From Stieleria mannarensis (GTDB lineage: Bacteria > Planctomycetota > Planctomycetia > Pirellulales > Pirellulaceae): DNA of 64,000 nt. The notes beneath the pieces were generated by a model, which worked only from the letters and a program-made list of their open reading frames with translations, did not search any database and had not been told where the DNA came from. The DNA is taken from the NCBI RefSeq assembly GCF_014154935.1, contig NZ_JACEHH010000015.1, positions 1-64,000 on the forward strand. Reading direction: 5' to 3'. The position numbers and the translations under genes are program-made. This document shows, one piece after another, positions 32,155 through 41,351 of this stretch. Every line of letters starts with the position of its first letter. The first letter of the stretch is position 1.

Positions 32155-33695
32155 TGACCAATCGGGTGGCCAAAACGTTTGGTGATGTTGGTCTTAGCCA
32201 TGCTGGAATACGCGGCTTCGATGTAGCCATGCTCGCCAGAGCGTGGAGGACGCTGGGGATCCACCTTCTGGCGACGGTAGCTACGTCGGGTGATCGATCG
32301 ACGACTGCTCGTGAGCGAAAGGGCCACCTAGGTCGCGGTAGGGACCGATGCTACGGACCCAGCGCGTTTGTTCTGATTGCGCTGACCGTCTCGACAGCGT
32401 GTTTCGGCATGTGCTTCGGCGGGCGCGCAACGGCAGCATCCGCCGTCGATCTGCTCAGCGGTTTCGATGCGGTGCGGATCGGCGGCTGTTTCCCCGTCAG
32501 CGATTCCGAGGTGGCCGGTGAAATGTCGCGTCTGTTGTATCGGTTGCGAAAGGCAGACGAGGACGTGCTGGCCTCGCGATCGTCAGGACCGATCCGCGAT
32601 GAATCCGTGGCGGCCGGCTTGACCACCGGCGATGCGGTCGAAGTGGAAGGAACAATCACGGCGGTGCGTCAGTACGAGGTTCCCGAATCGTTGACCGAAT
32701 TCTTGGATCTCAAATCGTTTCAAGAGCTGGTGTTGGCGCTGCCCGGTTCGGAAGAATCGATCTCTGTTTTCGCGCCCCCTTTGGTCGGTAAAATCTCCCA
32801 AGGCGATCGCGTCAAAGCGATGGCGGTCGTGATCGATGCATCGAGTGCCGAGCAGGTGTTTGCGGCCGGACGCGTCGCCTGGTTCCCGTCGATGGCCGAA
32901 AGCGTCGGTTGGAAATTGCTGGCCCGCCAGGGTGTGGATTTGAGCCGCATCGCCGAAGCGGCGTCGCGAAACCGTCGCTCGCTGGAGGCCGCCGACGGGG
33001 ACGCGTTTTATTCGATGCTCGCCGCGGCCAAAGATTTGAACACGGAGCCCTTTGATCCGGCCAATCCCTTGACACCGTTGGCGGTCCAGCCGGTCGCCTT
33101 GCTGCAATCACCGCAAGACTACCACGGCCAGTGGATCCGCATGAATGCATCGACGGTCCGCATCACCCGGATCAGCGTGACCGACCCGGCGCGGCAGCAA
33201 CAATTGGGGCAAGACCACTACTACCAAATCGATGCCAGCGGCGATCTGGGCAACACGATCATCCAATTGGCCCGCGGCGAAGGTGAAACCGGCGATCCGA
33301 TCTTGATGAGCGGCACGTATCCCGTGTCGCTGGTCTCGGCAACGTTGCCGAGTTTTTTAAGCGAGCAATTCAAAGACAAGGACGCCGTCGTCGCGATGGT
33401 CGGCCATCCCGTATCGATCGACGGTTTCTTTTACCGGTTGTGGAGTTACAAGAACGAATTCATGACCCGCGAAGGCGGCGGCAAGCAGGTCGGTCCGCTG
33501 GTGGTCGTGTCGGCCTGGCAATCGATGGCGCCGCCGACTGACGAGAACGACGAGGTCCAGGTGATCGGCTACGCCCTGGCCGTTGCCATCGTCGTGGCGA
33601 TCCTTGCCACGATCTGGTGGACCCGCCGCAACGCCAAAGAAGACGCCAAGGTGCGTGAGAACGCCTACGAATCGGTCAAGATCGATCTCGAGTGA
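32151..33695 (+). CDS. Hypothetical bitopic membrane protein, paralogue 2 (start uncertain)
   Basis: 514 residues if it begins at the ATG at 32151 that overlaps the previous stop. The N-terminal ~65 residues look unlike protein and contain a REP-like palindrome (32223-32284), so the conserved protein may begin near the signal/anchor FVLIALTVSTACFGMCFGG. Shared elements with the upstream paralogue are DAFYSMLAAAKD and LLQSPQDYHGQWIRMNASTV; a C-terminal helix (YALAVAIVVAILATIWW) and basic tail also match. Translation may be coupled through the ATGA overlap. Function unknown; the pair probably forms a complex in the inner membrane. Its stop codon is the boundary of the decayed kinase region. Confidence 0.7.
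   Translation: MMTNRVAKTFGDVGLSHAGIRGFDVAMLARAWRTLGIHLLATVATSGDRSTTARERKGHLGRGRDRCYGPSAFVLIALTVSTACFGMCFGGRATAASAVDLLSGFDAVRIGGCFPVSDSEVAGEMSRLLYRLRKADEDVLASRSSGPIRDESVAAGLTTGDAVEVEGTITAVRQYEVPESLTEFLDLKSFQELVLALPGSEESISVFAPPLVGKISQGDRVKAMAVVIDASSAEQVFAAGRVAWFPSMAESVGWKLLARQGVDLSRIAEAASRNRRSLEAADGDAFYSMLAAAKDLNTEPFDPANPLTPLAVQPVALLQSPQDYHGQWIRMNASTVRITRISVTDPARQQQLGQDHYYQIDASGDLGNTIIQLARGEGETGDPILMSGTYPVSLVSATLPSFLSEQFKDKDAVVAMVGHPVSIDGFFYRLWSYKNEFMTREGGGKQVGPLVVVSAWQSMAPPTDENDEVQVIGYALAVAIVVAILATIWWTRRNAKEDAKVRENAYESVKIDLE
32223..32284. repeat. REP-like palindrome inside a coding N-terminus
   Basis: Left arm GTAGCCATGCTCGCCAGAGC (from 32223, arm to 32246) and right arm 32261-32284 (CCACCTTCTGGCGACGGTAG then CTAC) are inverted copies with about five mismatches over 24 bases. 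A single-arm relative is at 22421-22444. Confidence 0.65.
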
Positions 33696-34612
33696 TTGGC
33701 CCATCTCGCTCGCTTCGGCGGTGTGTCCTCGCCGGAGACGATCCTCGGCGATTTGAATCTCGCCGATGTACGTCCGTAGCGCCAGATCCCGGTTTGCCGT
33801 CAACGTCAGACTCAAGAGCCAGACGATCACGCCTCCGACGATGACCATCAGCAACGCCAATGATGCGCCGGCGGCACACCAGCCGCGATGCTTGCGGATC
33901 CATTTTCCGGCCTTGATTCTCAGCGACGGTGGCGCCGCAGCGATCACGTCGCCGGCGAGGTGCCGTCGGATGTCGTCGACCAACATCGCCGCGGACTGAT
34001 AGCGGCGGTCCGGATCACGCTCGATGGACTTCATCACGATCCAATCCAGGTCACCGCGCAGCCGACGAATTCGCGATCGGATCCTGCCATCCTCGTTGCC
34101 GGTTTCGCACTCCGCCAACGATCGACTTGGCATCAGCGGGTCTTCGGTTCGAATACGGCGGATCGCCACATCCAGGGGCTGCTCGCGCAGTTCCGCGGTC
34201 TCCAGCGGTAAACGAAAAGCGAGCAGTTCATAGAAGATCAGCCCCAGACCATACACTTCGCTTCGCGTATCGCACTGCGGGTTCTCACTCAATTGTTCGG
34301 GACTCATGTACTGAAGCGTGCCGACCATCTCTTGCGAACCGGTCATCGCCGGGGCGTTGTTGTCAAGATTTTTTGCGATGCCGAAATCGATGACTCGGGG
34401 TCGCTCGATCGCGGGCGCGTCCGAATCAGTCGTTCGTTCCAAAAGGATGTTCGACGGTTTCAGGTCGCGGTGGATGACGCCGTTGCGGTGCGCGTACTGC
34501 ACCACATCGCACAACGACATCATCAGCTTGAGACAAACCGTTTCCATTCGTCACGCGTCGGATGTTCGCGGGGCGAGTCTGAGCGGGGTGAGTCTGAGCT
34601 GGGTGATGGCAT
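33696..34612 (-). pseudogene. Remnant of a Ser/Thr protein kinase (internal deletion, C-terminus lost)
   Basis: The larger open piece (to 34547) starts mid-domain: LCDVVQYAHRNGVIHRDLKPSN (catalytic loop), then RPRVIDFGIAKN (DFG), GTLQYMSPEQLS (activation loop/APE) and a membrane helix near the end. The P-loop, VAIK lysine and alpha-C regions are missing. A second piece in another frame (from Met at 34612, ending ...HPTRDEWKRF) looks like the original N-terminus, so an out-of-frame internal deletion near 34535 is likely. Sequence resembling the membrane-proximal repeat of such kinases stops at about 33700, right at the stop of the neighbouring plus-strand gene. Almost certainly non-functional. 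Confidence 0.75.
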
Positions 34613-34667
34613 CGAAGTCGACCTCTCTGGCGGATCCGAATCGTTTCGACGCACCCGCGAACGCGAG

Positions 34668-34967
34668 TCAAGAATCGTCGGCAAAAATTGCCCCGGCCGA
34701 TTCACGCAAACGACACAGCACTCGGGATCGCCCCGCGATCACCGCCGCCTTGGTCGTCCCCAACCGATCGGCGACGTCCGCCGGCGACATCTCTTGGAGT
34801 GCCGTCATGCAAAATGCATTGATCGTCGTCGGGGCAAAATCCGAACGGACCGAATCCAATAACCGAGTCAGCAAGTAGCGATCGTGCTCGACGTCGAATT
34901 GTCGATGAACTTCATGGTCCGACGACGCCAGCGACTCTGCCAACCAGTCCAAGTCGACGATTGAAAT
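34668..34967 (-). pseudogene. Remnant of an ECF-type sigma factor (region 4 only)
   Basis: The readable part, DRYLLTRLLDSVRSDFAPTT then ALQEMSPADVADRLGTTKAAVIAGRSRVLCRLRE, matches the C-terminal (region 4) half of sigma factors that planctomycetes pair with Ser/Thr kinases. Region 2 is absent: upstream the sequence switches at about 34967 to an unrelated family. The stop lies 56 bases before the kinase remnant's likely start, the order expected for a sigma-kinase operon. It is therefore a relic of one. Confidence 0.7.
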
Positions 34968-35208
34968 GCAACACGGCACTCCCCGAAGGCGTCGCCCAGA
35001 CCTCGATCAGCTCGGCGGCCTTGTCGTCCCAATAACTCAATCCGTTCATGACGTGGTGCCCTTCGCGGCTGACAATAATCAACCCGGTCTCGGCATCGTT
35101 CCAGCGTGCAAGATACAGACCTTCGAACGGTTTTTCGTTTCGCACTCCATGTGTCGTCCACATCCCGACTTGTCTTGCCATCCGCGCTTTGACGCTCGCC
35201 GGAATCAT
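34968..35208 (-). pseudogene. Fragment of a secreted 'WT-fold' type protein (DUF1579-like)
   Basis: The string ARQVGMWTTHGVRNEKPFEG, followed by LYLARWNDAETGLII and GLSYWDDKAAELIEVWATPSG, resembles planctomycete small beta-rich proteins that carry paired 'GTW...GY/W-D' motifs. It has no signal peptide here and runs directly into the sigma remnant. Probably a fragment left by deletion. Confidence 0.5.
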
Positions 35209-35230
35209 CGTGGTCTCGGACTTGGCAGCG

Positions 35231-35557
35231 TCAATTCCAACCGTGCAGATAGTTTCCAGACACCTTTCCCTTGGGCCCCACCTCTTGAAAATGGCTCAGC
35301 AGCGCCGCACCGTTTTCGCTCCGCTGCACACTCCAAACGCCGTGATAGGTTTCGCCGTTTTCCTGATAGCTGTAATCCCATGTTCCGGTCAAATACTGAA
35401 AGTGCTTGTCGATTTCGTCCGGCAACGGTTTGTTCTGAGCAGCTTGCTGAGCGGGGACTGACGGGGCGAGGGCGAAGACGAACAGCAGGAGGGGCACGAG
35501 GTGTCGAACGGGCATGGATGGCTCCGAGTTCATTGGGGGGAGAGAAGGAGGAAGCAA
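35231..35557 (-). pseudogene. Truncated secreted protein of the same beta-rich family
   Basis: Up to 108 residues; Met at 35515 (MPVRHLVPLLLFVFALAPSVPAQ) gives a clean signal peptide, followed by DEIDKHFQYLTGTWDYSYQE and ending abruptly at SGNYLHGWN with TGA. Relatives continue well past this GW-D/N point, so the C-terminal half is missing. The adjacent fragment at 34968-35208 may be part of the same or a sister gene after a frameshift or deletion. Function unknown. Confidence 0.5.
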
Positions 35558-35565
35558 AAAGTGAA

Positions 35566-37059
35566 TCAGTCGGTTTTACGTTGCGGGCAGTTTTCTTGCT
35601 GCGAAAACTGAGCCCCGTCGTCGTCGGGCAATCCGAAACAGTAGACCGCCCCGATCTCTGTCGTCGGGAGCGAAAACCCGACGCGTGCTTTGGCCTGTTC
35701 TTTGCTGCTCCATGCCGTGAACAGGTCCGACCCCGATCCGACATAGACTCTGCCGTTGGAGACCGAGGGGCCGCACCACACCGGCCCGATGGGGATGGTT
35801 TTGAGCAATTTGCCAGTACGCGAATCAAGCGCCGTAAGCTCGCCGCTTAGGGTGGTGGTGAAAAAAACCAGTTCGTCAGTCAACGCCACACCGGACCCAA
35901 CGGGATCGCCGCAGGTAAATTTCTCGCCGTCATCCAGGTTGGTGTGATGCAAACGCGGTCGCTCGTGCCGCCAATGCTCGACCAGGGTATTGGGCGCGAT
36001 GGCGGTGACGCGTCCCGCCGAGGGGGGAATGATCGGATTGGTTCTGGAACTAGCGGCGCCCTGTAGTGCAATCGCCAGTCCCGGCCAGTCCGTTCCGTTG
36101 GCATAGACACGCTCACCATCGAATCCGCATCCGGTTTGCAATCCGCCCAAGGCGCTGGGCAGGGCCAAGATGCGGGTGTCTTTGGACGCCCGCATGTCGG
36201 CAACGGGCGGCCCCTGGTATTTCGGTGTTTGATAAAGGATCTCGCCGCCGGCCCGATCGATGCGGTTGCCGTTGTCAAACTCGATGGCGACCAGAGGATC
36301 AAATCGCTCGGGTTCGGGACCGACCGTGTAGCCCCAAAGCGATTCGCCACTTTCCGGATCAAATGCGGCGACGAACCCGCGTCCGGAGCAGCAGGGATAA
36401 TCCGGTATCGCCCCCAGTGCGTGTTCGAATCCGCCGCCGGCGACGATCAACTTGCCATCGGCAAGGATCGGTGACGACATGATCGTGTTGGACGGGTGTG
36501 CGGCGGAAAAGGGCTCCCGTTTTGTGTTGACCTTCCAAAGCAACTTGCCGCTGAATCGGTCCAAGCAGATCAATTGTCCGCCAAAGGTGCCGAAATAGAC
36601 GCGCTGGTCGTCCACCAACGCCGAATTCATCACACCGTCAACGGTGGCATCCAAACCATGCTCGATGTACGGATCGCCGTGTTCAGCCGTCACGATCGAT
36701 TCAATCTCGTGACACCAACAAAGCTTTCCATCCGGTGTCAGTTTGTAGAACGAGGGTTGGGTTCGTGTCGTACCGAAGTAGACGTAGCCGTTGACGACGA
36801 CCGGGGTCGCATGAACGACGCCGATCTCTTCGGTTGATCCGCGGGTCGGAAACCGCCACTTCTCCTCCAGCGTCGCGACGTTACTCGCTTTGAGAGTCTG
36901 TTCGGCGTGATTAAAACGCCAGCCGCGATTGTCGTAGTTGTACTGGGCCCAATCGCCGGGTTCGATCGCCGCAGCGTGGCTCCAGACGCTGGCCGCAGCG
37001 CCTAGGCTGAGACACACAGCGGTGAACATGCGGTTGGATGTGCGGATACGTCCCATCAT
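35566..37059 (-). CDS. Secreted PQQ-propeller protein (quinoprotein-like)
   Basis: 497 residues. A signal peptide (MFTAVCLSLGAAASVWSHAAA after a short basic lead) is followed by an eight-bladed-type propeller: DWAQYNYDNRGWRFNHAEQT, HATPVVVNGYVYFGTTR, DQRVYFGTFGGQLICLDRFSG, LADGKLIVAGGGFEHALG, ALTDELVFFTTTLSGELTALDS, VSNGRVYVGSGSDLF. These W-x-x-x...G-x-x-Y/F-G strings are PQQ-enzyme repeats. The catalytic disulfide (adjacent Cys-Cys) of true methanol dehydrogenases is not obvious, although one CCSG is present (PDYPCCSGRGF). Possibly an alcohol dehydrogenase-like or structural propeller. Divergent from mdh. Confidence 0.82.
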   Translation of the reverse strand: MMGRIRTSNRMFTAVCLSLGAAASVWSHAAAIEPGDWAQYNYDNRGWRFNHAEQTLKASNVATLEEKWRFPTRGSTEEIGVVHATPVVVNGYVYFGTTRTQPSFYKLTPDGKLCWCHEIESIVTAEHGDPYIEHGLDATVDGVMNSALVDDQRVYFGTFGGQLICLDRFSGKLLWKVNTKREPFSAAHPSNTIMSSPILADGKLIVAGGGFEHALGAIPDYPCCSGRGFVAAFDPESGESLWGYTVGPEPERFDPLVAIEFDNGNRIDRAGGEILYQTPKYQGPPVADMRASKDTRILALPSALGGLQTGCGFDGERVYANGTDWPGLAIALQGAASSRTNPIIPPSAGRVTAIAPNTLVEHWRHERPRLHHTNLDDGEKFTCGDPVGSGVALTDELVFFTTTLSGELTALDSRTGKLLKTIPIGPVWCGPSVSNGRVYVGSGSDLFTAWSSKEQAKARVGFSLPTTEIGAVYCFGLPDDDGAQFSQQENCPQRKTD

Positions 37060-38314
<1,255 letters not shown>

Positions 38315-38315
<1 letters not shown>

Positions 38316-38344
38316 CGTTCAGGCCGGCTGGCGTTCAGGCCGGC
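38315..38344. repeat. 14-bp direct duplication at the mdh / NHL gene boundary
   Basis: GCGTTCAGGCCGGC occurs at 38315-38328 and 38331-38344, starting on the last base of the mdh stop and running into the last codons of the convergent NHL gene. Minor local duplication. Confidence 0.6.
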
Positions 38345-39390
38345 AAGCGCGTCCGCTGGATGCGATGATTGTTGCTGTCCAGGACGTGCATGCGTTGTTT
38401 TGAATCGACGACCAGCCCCCAAGGCTGATAGAGCTGGCCGATTTCGAATCCCGGCGCCCCCCAGATGGCCTGCGGGGTGCCGTCGGCCGCCAGCCGCTGA
38501 ATCCGCTGGTTGCCGTACTCGCAAACCAACACGCCCCCGTCGCTCAGCAGTGCCAGATCATAGGGATAGTGAAACTGTCCCGGCTGGTTGCCTTGCTGGC
38601 CCCAGACGTCGATCCAGCGCGGCCGGGGGCCGCTGATGTCGTAACGTTGGATGCGATGATTGCAGGCATCGGCGATCCATAACACGTCGCCGTCGATCAC
38701 CAGACTTTGCGGCCGGACGAATTTTTCTTTCTCGCGTCCCGTGCCGCCCCACTGGGTGATGAAATTGCCATCGGGATCGAACTTCTGGATCCGATCCGAA
38801 TCGCCGTATTCGCCGATGTAGTAGCAACCGTCGCGGTCGGAGACGGCATCGGTGACGAACGCGAATTGGCCGGGTGCGCGACCGGCCTGGCCACCGATCT
38901 CCTTGTCCTGGACCCGCTGTCCGTCCAGGGTGTAAACCAGCATGCGGTAGTAGTGCGTGTCGGCGACCAGCAACAAGTCGTCGCCGGGTGTCGGTCCGTG
39001 CTGGACCGCCAATCCGGTCGGCCGTCCGTTTTTGGTTTGCGGCGTTTTCCATTCCCGCAACCAATTCCCATCGCGGTCAAAGACTTGGATGCGGCCGGTC
39101 GTATCGACGATGTACAGATGATCGTTGCGGTCGATCGTGATCGCGCGGGGTTTAAGAAACCGCCCCGAACTTTGGCCTCGGCGTCCCCAGACCAGTTCAG
39201 TTTGACCGTGCCCGCTGGCCGGCACGCAGCCCGTCGCGGCCGCGGTGACGACCGCGGCGGCGGCGCAGCCGGTCTGTCGCAGCATCTGGCGACGCGGGAT
39301 GGCGTCGCGGCCAAATTCGTGGGGCAATTTGCGAGGCGGATTGTCGCGGCGGGGCATTGCGGGGGAATGTCGCGGGGCCGGTTTTCTCAT
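38335..39390 (-). CDS. NHL-repeat beta-propeller protein, exported
   Basis: 351 residues. The N-terminus has RRQMLRQTGCAAAAVVTAAATGC, a twin-arginine-like signal with a possible lipobox Cys. Six NHL-type blades follow: KPRAITIDRNDHLYIVDTTGRIQVFD, PTGLAVQHG, FAFVTDAVSDRDGCYYIGEYGDSDRIQKFD, RPQSLVIDGDVLWIADACNHRIQRYD, YPYDLALLSDGGVLVCEYGNQRIQRL and QPWGLVVDSKQRMHVLDSNNHRIQR. NHL propellers usually bind proteins or carbohydrates, or act as peptidyl-amidating lyase relatives. No catalytic residues are evident. Family secure, role unknown. Confidence 0.88.
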   Translation of the reverse strand: MRKPAPRHSPAMPRRDNPPRKLPHEFGRDAIPRRQMLRQTGCAAAAVVTAAATGCVPASGHGQTELVWGRRGQSSGRFLKPRAITIDRNDHLYIVDTTGRIQVFDRDGNWLREWKTPQTKNGRPTGLAVQHGPTPGDDLLLVADTHYYRMLVYTLDGQRVQDKEIGGQAGRAPGQFAFVTDAVSDRDGCYYIGEYGDSDRIQKFDPDGNFITQWGGTGREKEKFVRPQSLVIDGDVLWIADACNHRIQRYDISGPRPRWIDVWGQQGNQPGQFHYPYDLALLSDGGVLVCEYGNQRIQRLAADGTPQAIWGAPGFEIGQLYQPWGLVVDSKQRMHVLDSNNHRIQRTRLPA

Positions 39391-39485
39391 GTGTCTGATT
39401 GACGACGGTGGGATCGATTGGTGCGCCGCGATGAGGGTTTTGCGGGCGGCGAAACCATTCTACAGGCCTTTTCCGAAGCGTCCGG

Positions 39486-39515
39486 TTGTCGACTTATTTT
39501 TACCGCTCGTACAAT
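39486..39515 (+). promoter_or_regulatory. Candidate sigma-70-type promoter for the tsaC operon
   Basis: TTGTCG (39486-39491) and TACAAT (39510-39515) are separated by 18 bases, about 110 bases before the start of the TsaC-LMWPTP gene. The match is good for both boxes, but planctomycete promoters are poorly defined. Confidence 0.35.
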
Positions 39516-39624
39516 AGCGGCAACCACTCCGCCAGTGCTCGCAATCGTTGCCCCGACAATTCGATCCGTTGGCTGCGAACCGTTCCGTGTGTGCCCTTTT
39601 TGACAGCCTGATCCGTCGGTATTC

Positions 39625-40770
39625 ATGACCAAAGTCCTTGACCTACGCGAAACCGACGACCCCAGCGACATCATCCACCGCACCGTCCAGGCGTTGACCG
39701 AAGGCCAGGTGGTGGCATTTCCGACCGACACCGTGTACGGGATCGCCGCCCACGCGCTCAATGAACAGGCGGTGGAGAAGATCGTCCAGATCAAAGGCCG
39801 AGGCGAGGAGCCGATGGCGATTTCGGTGCGAAGTCGGCAGGCGGCGGAAGATTTTTTCTGCGAGGCGTCTCCGGTCGCTCGGCGGCTGAGCCACCGTTGT
39901 TGGCCCGGACCGCTGACGCTGGTCACCCCGTGCGAAAACGACCATTCGGCCGTTCATCAGTTGCCCGCTTCGGTTCGTGCCCGGATCACCGGCCCGGGCG
40001 GGGGAATCGGGTTCCGCGTGGTGGACCACCGGATCTTGGAAGCGATTCACCGATTTATGGCCGCCCCGCTGGTGCTGACGAGTGCCAATTTGAGCGGAAA
40101 ACCGACCGAAACGACCGCCCAGGGTGTCCTGGAACAACTCTCCGGGACGTTACCACTGCTGCTCGACGACGGCCCGACTCGTTATGGTGGGGCGTCCACG
40201 GTGGTCCGCGTGATCGGAAACCGCTGGGAATTGTTGCGAGAAGGAGTGATCGAGCGAGCCGCCATGAACCAATTCGTCAAACCCGTTATCGTAATGGTAT
40301 GCACCGGCAATACCTGTCGCAGCCCGATGGCGGAAACCTTGATGCGTGAATTACTGCGAAAAAAGATGGGCCGGGAAGACGCGGTCCGGGTTTTATCAGC
40401 AGGGGTCGCCGCGTCGACCGGAGGAAGCGCGAGCCCGCAATCGATCGAGGTGATGGGAGAGCGTAAACTGGACTTAACCGGACATGCCAGCCAACCGCTC
40501 AATGAAGACATCATGAACGTCGCCGATCTCGTGTTGACCATGACGCGTTCCCACCGTGCCGCCATCCTGGCCGCTTGGCCGGACATGCACGATCGTGTGT
40601 TCACCTTGCGTCATGACGGCGGCGACATCTCCGACCCGATCGGGATGCCCGTCGATGCGTACCGGCAGTGCGCCGACCAAATGGAAGGCGAACTGGAAAA
40701 ATGGTTTGAACGTCTCGACGACGACTTTTTTCCTGAAGTCTCCGACGGAGACAAGGAGGAGTCTGTGTAA
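39625..40770 (+). CDS. tsaC: Fusion: threonylcarbamoyl-AMP synthase (TsaC/Sua5) + low-molecular-weight protein phosphatase
   Basis: 381 residues. Residues 1-207 are a YrdC/Sua5 domain (VVAFPTDTVYGIAAHA, KGRGEEPMAI, LVLTSANLSGKP, RYGGASTVVRV), which makes threonylcarbamoyl-adenylate for t6A37 of tRNA. Residues ~218-375 are a low-molecular-weight phosphatase with P-loop VCTGNTCRSPMAE (Cys226, Arg232) and the acid loop DISDPIGMPVD. The threonine after Cys-x recalls YwlE-type protein-arginine phosphatases. In Bacillus ywlC, ywlE and ywlF (rpiB) are separate neighbours, so this is the fused form of a conserved cluster. Met214 could allow internal initiation. The stop overlaps the rpiB start by one base. 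Confidence 0.9.
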   Translation: MTKVLDLRETDDPSDIIHRTVQALTEGQVVAFPTDTVYGIAAHALNEQAVEKIVQIKGRGEEPMAISVRSRQAAEDFFCEASPVARRLSHRCWPGPLTLVTPCENDHSAVHQLPASVRARITGPGGGIGFRVVDHRILEAIHRFMAAPLVLTSANLSGKPTETTAQGVLEQLSGTLPLLLDDGPTRYGGASTVVRVIGNRWELLREGVIERAAMNQFVKPVIVMVCTGNTCRSPMAETLMRELLRKKMGREDAVRVLSAGVAASTGGSASPQSIEVMGERKLDLTGHASQPLNEDIMNVADLVLTMTRSHRAAILAAWPDMHDRVFTLRHDGGDISDPIGMPVDAYRQCADQMEGELEKWFERLDDDFFPEVSDGDKEESV

Positions 40771-41351
40771 TGCGAATTTCACTCGGAAGCGATCACCGTG
40801 GCGTGCAGATCAAAGCCCGCCTGATCCAATCCTTGACCGCCAACTCGTTCGAGGTGCTCGACGAAGGCACCTACGGCGACTCCTCGGTCGACTATCCAGA
40901 CTTTGCCGAAGTGGTGGCCAAACGCGTCAGCGACGGCCAAGCCGAACGCGGCATCCTGATCTGTGGCACCGGCATCGGGATGGCCATCACCGCCAATAAG
41001 TTTCCCGGCGTCCGCGCCGCACCGTGCTACGACGAAGTCATGGTCGAAATGAGCCGGCGACACAACGACGTCAATGTACTGTGTCTGCCCGGTGACCTGA
41101 TCGGTGAACGGTCGATCGACGACCTGGTGCTCCGCTGGCTGCAAACCGACTTCGATGGCGGACGCCACGCCGAACGCATCGCCAAGATCAACAAGATCGA
41201 AAAGGAAAACGTGAACGAGCGGCATTGCCAGGCCAGCGCCAACGGCCAAGCCAGCGCCAACGGCCAAGCCAGCGCCAACGGCCAAGCCAGCGCCAACGGC
41301 CAAGCCAGCGCCAACGGTCACCCCGCCGCTGCGGATTCATCGGCGACATGA
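40770..41351 (+). CDS. rpiB: Ribose-5-phosphate isomerase B with repeat-bearing tail
   Basis: 193 residues. The first ~150 are RpiB/LacAB: ISLGSDHRGVQIKARLI, VDYPDFAE, the catalytic Cys loop ILICGTGIGMAITANKFPGVRAAPCYD, and RRHNDVNVLCLPGDLIG. It interconverts ribose-5-phosphate and ribulose-5-phosphate in the pentose phosphate pathway. The last ~40 residues are outside the fold and contain five copies of QASANG, from an 18-bp tandem repeat. TAATG links it to the upstream fusion gene and ATGA to holB, so the three are translationally coupled. Confidence 0.93.
   Translation: MRISLGSDHRGVQIKARLIQSLTANSFEVLDEGTYGDSSVDYPDFAEVVAKRVSDGQAERGILICGTGIGMAITANKFPGVRAAPCYDEVMVEMSRRHNDVNVLCLPGDLIGERSIDDLVLRWLQTDFDGGRHAERIAKINKIEKENVNERHCQASANGQASANGQASANGQASANGQASANGHPAAADSSAT
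41229..41318 (+). repeat. 18-bp tandem repeat, five copies, in the rpiB 3' end
   Basis: Five units of CAAGCCAGCGCCAACGGC (first unit with CAG) occupy 41229-41318. They encode QASANG in the rpiB frame and end 29 bases before the holB start. Copy number is likely to vary between strains. Confidence 0.95.

Noticed and set aside
33357-33695. Continuation of the kinase remnant through the second membrane paralogue
   Set aside because: The open frame there is only the antisense of the plus-strand gene; kinase-like sequence stops at about 33700.
41229-41318. 18-bp repeats as a CRISPR-like array
   Set aside because: Units are contiguous with no spacers and stay in the rpiB frame.
41225-41347. Upstream extension of holB through the 18-bp repeat (RQRPSQ reading)
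   Set aside because: It is the out-of-phase translation of the rpiB repeat; the ATG at 41348 overlaps the rpiB stop and begins the conserved clamp-loader sequence.
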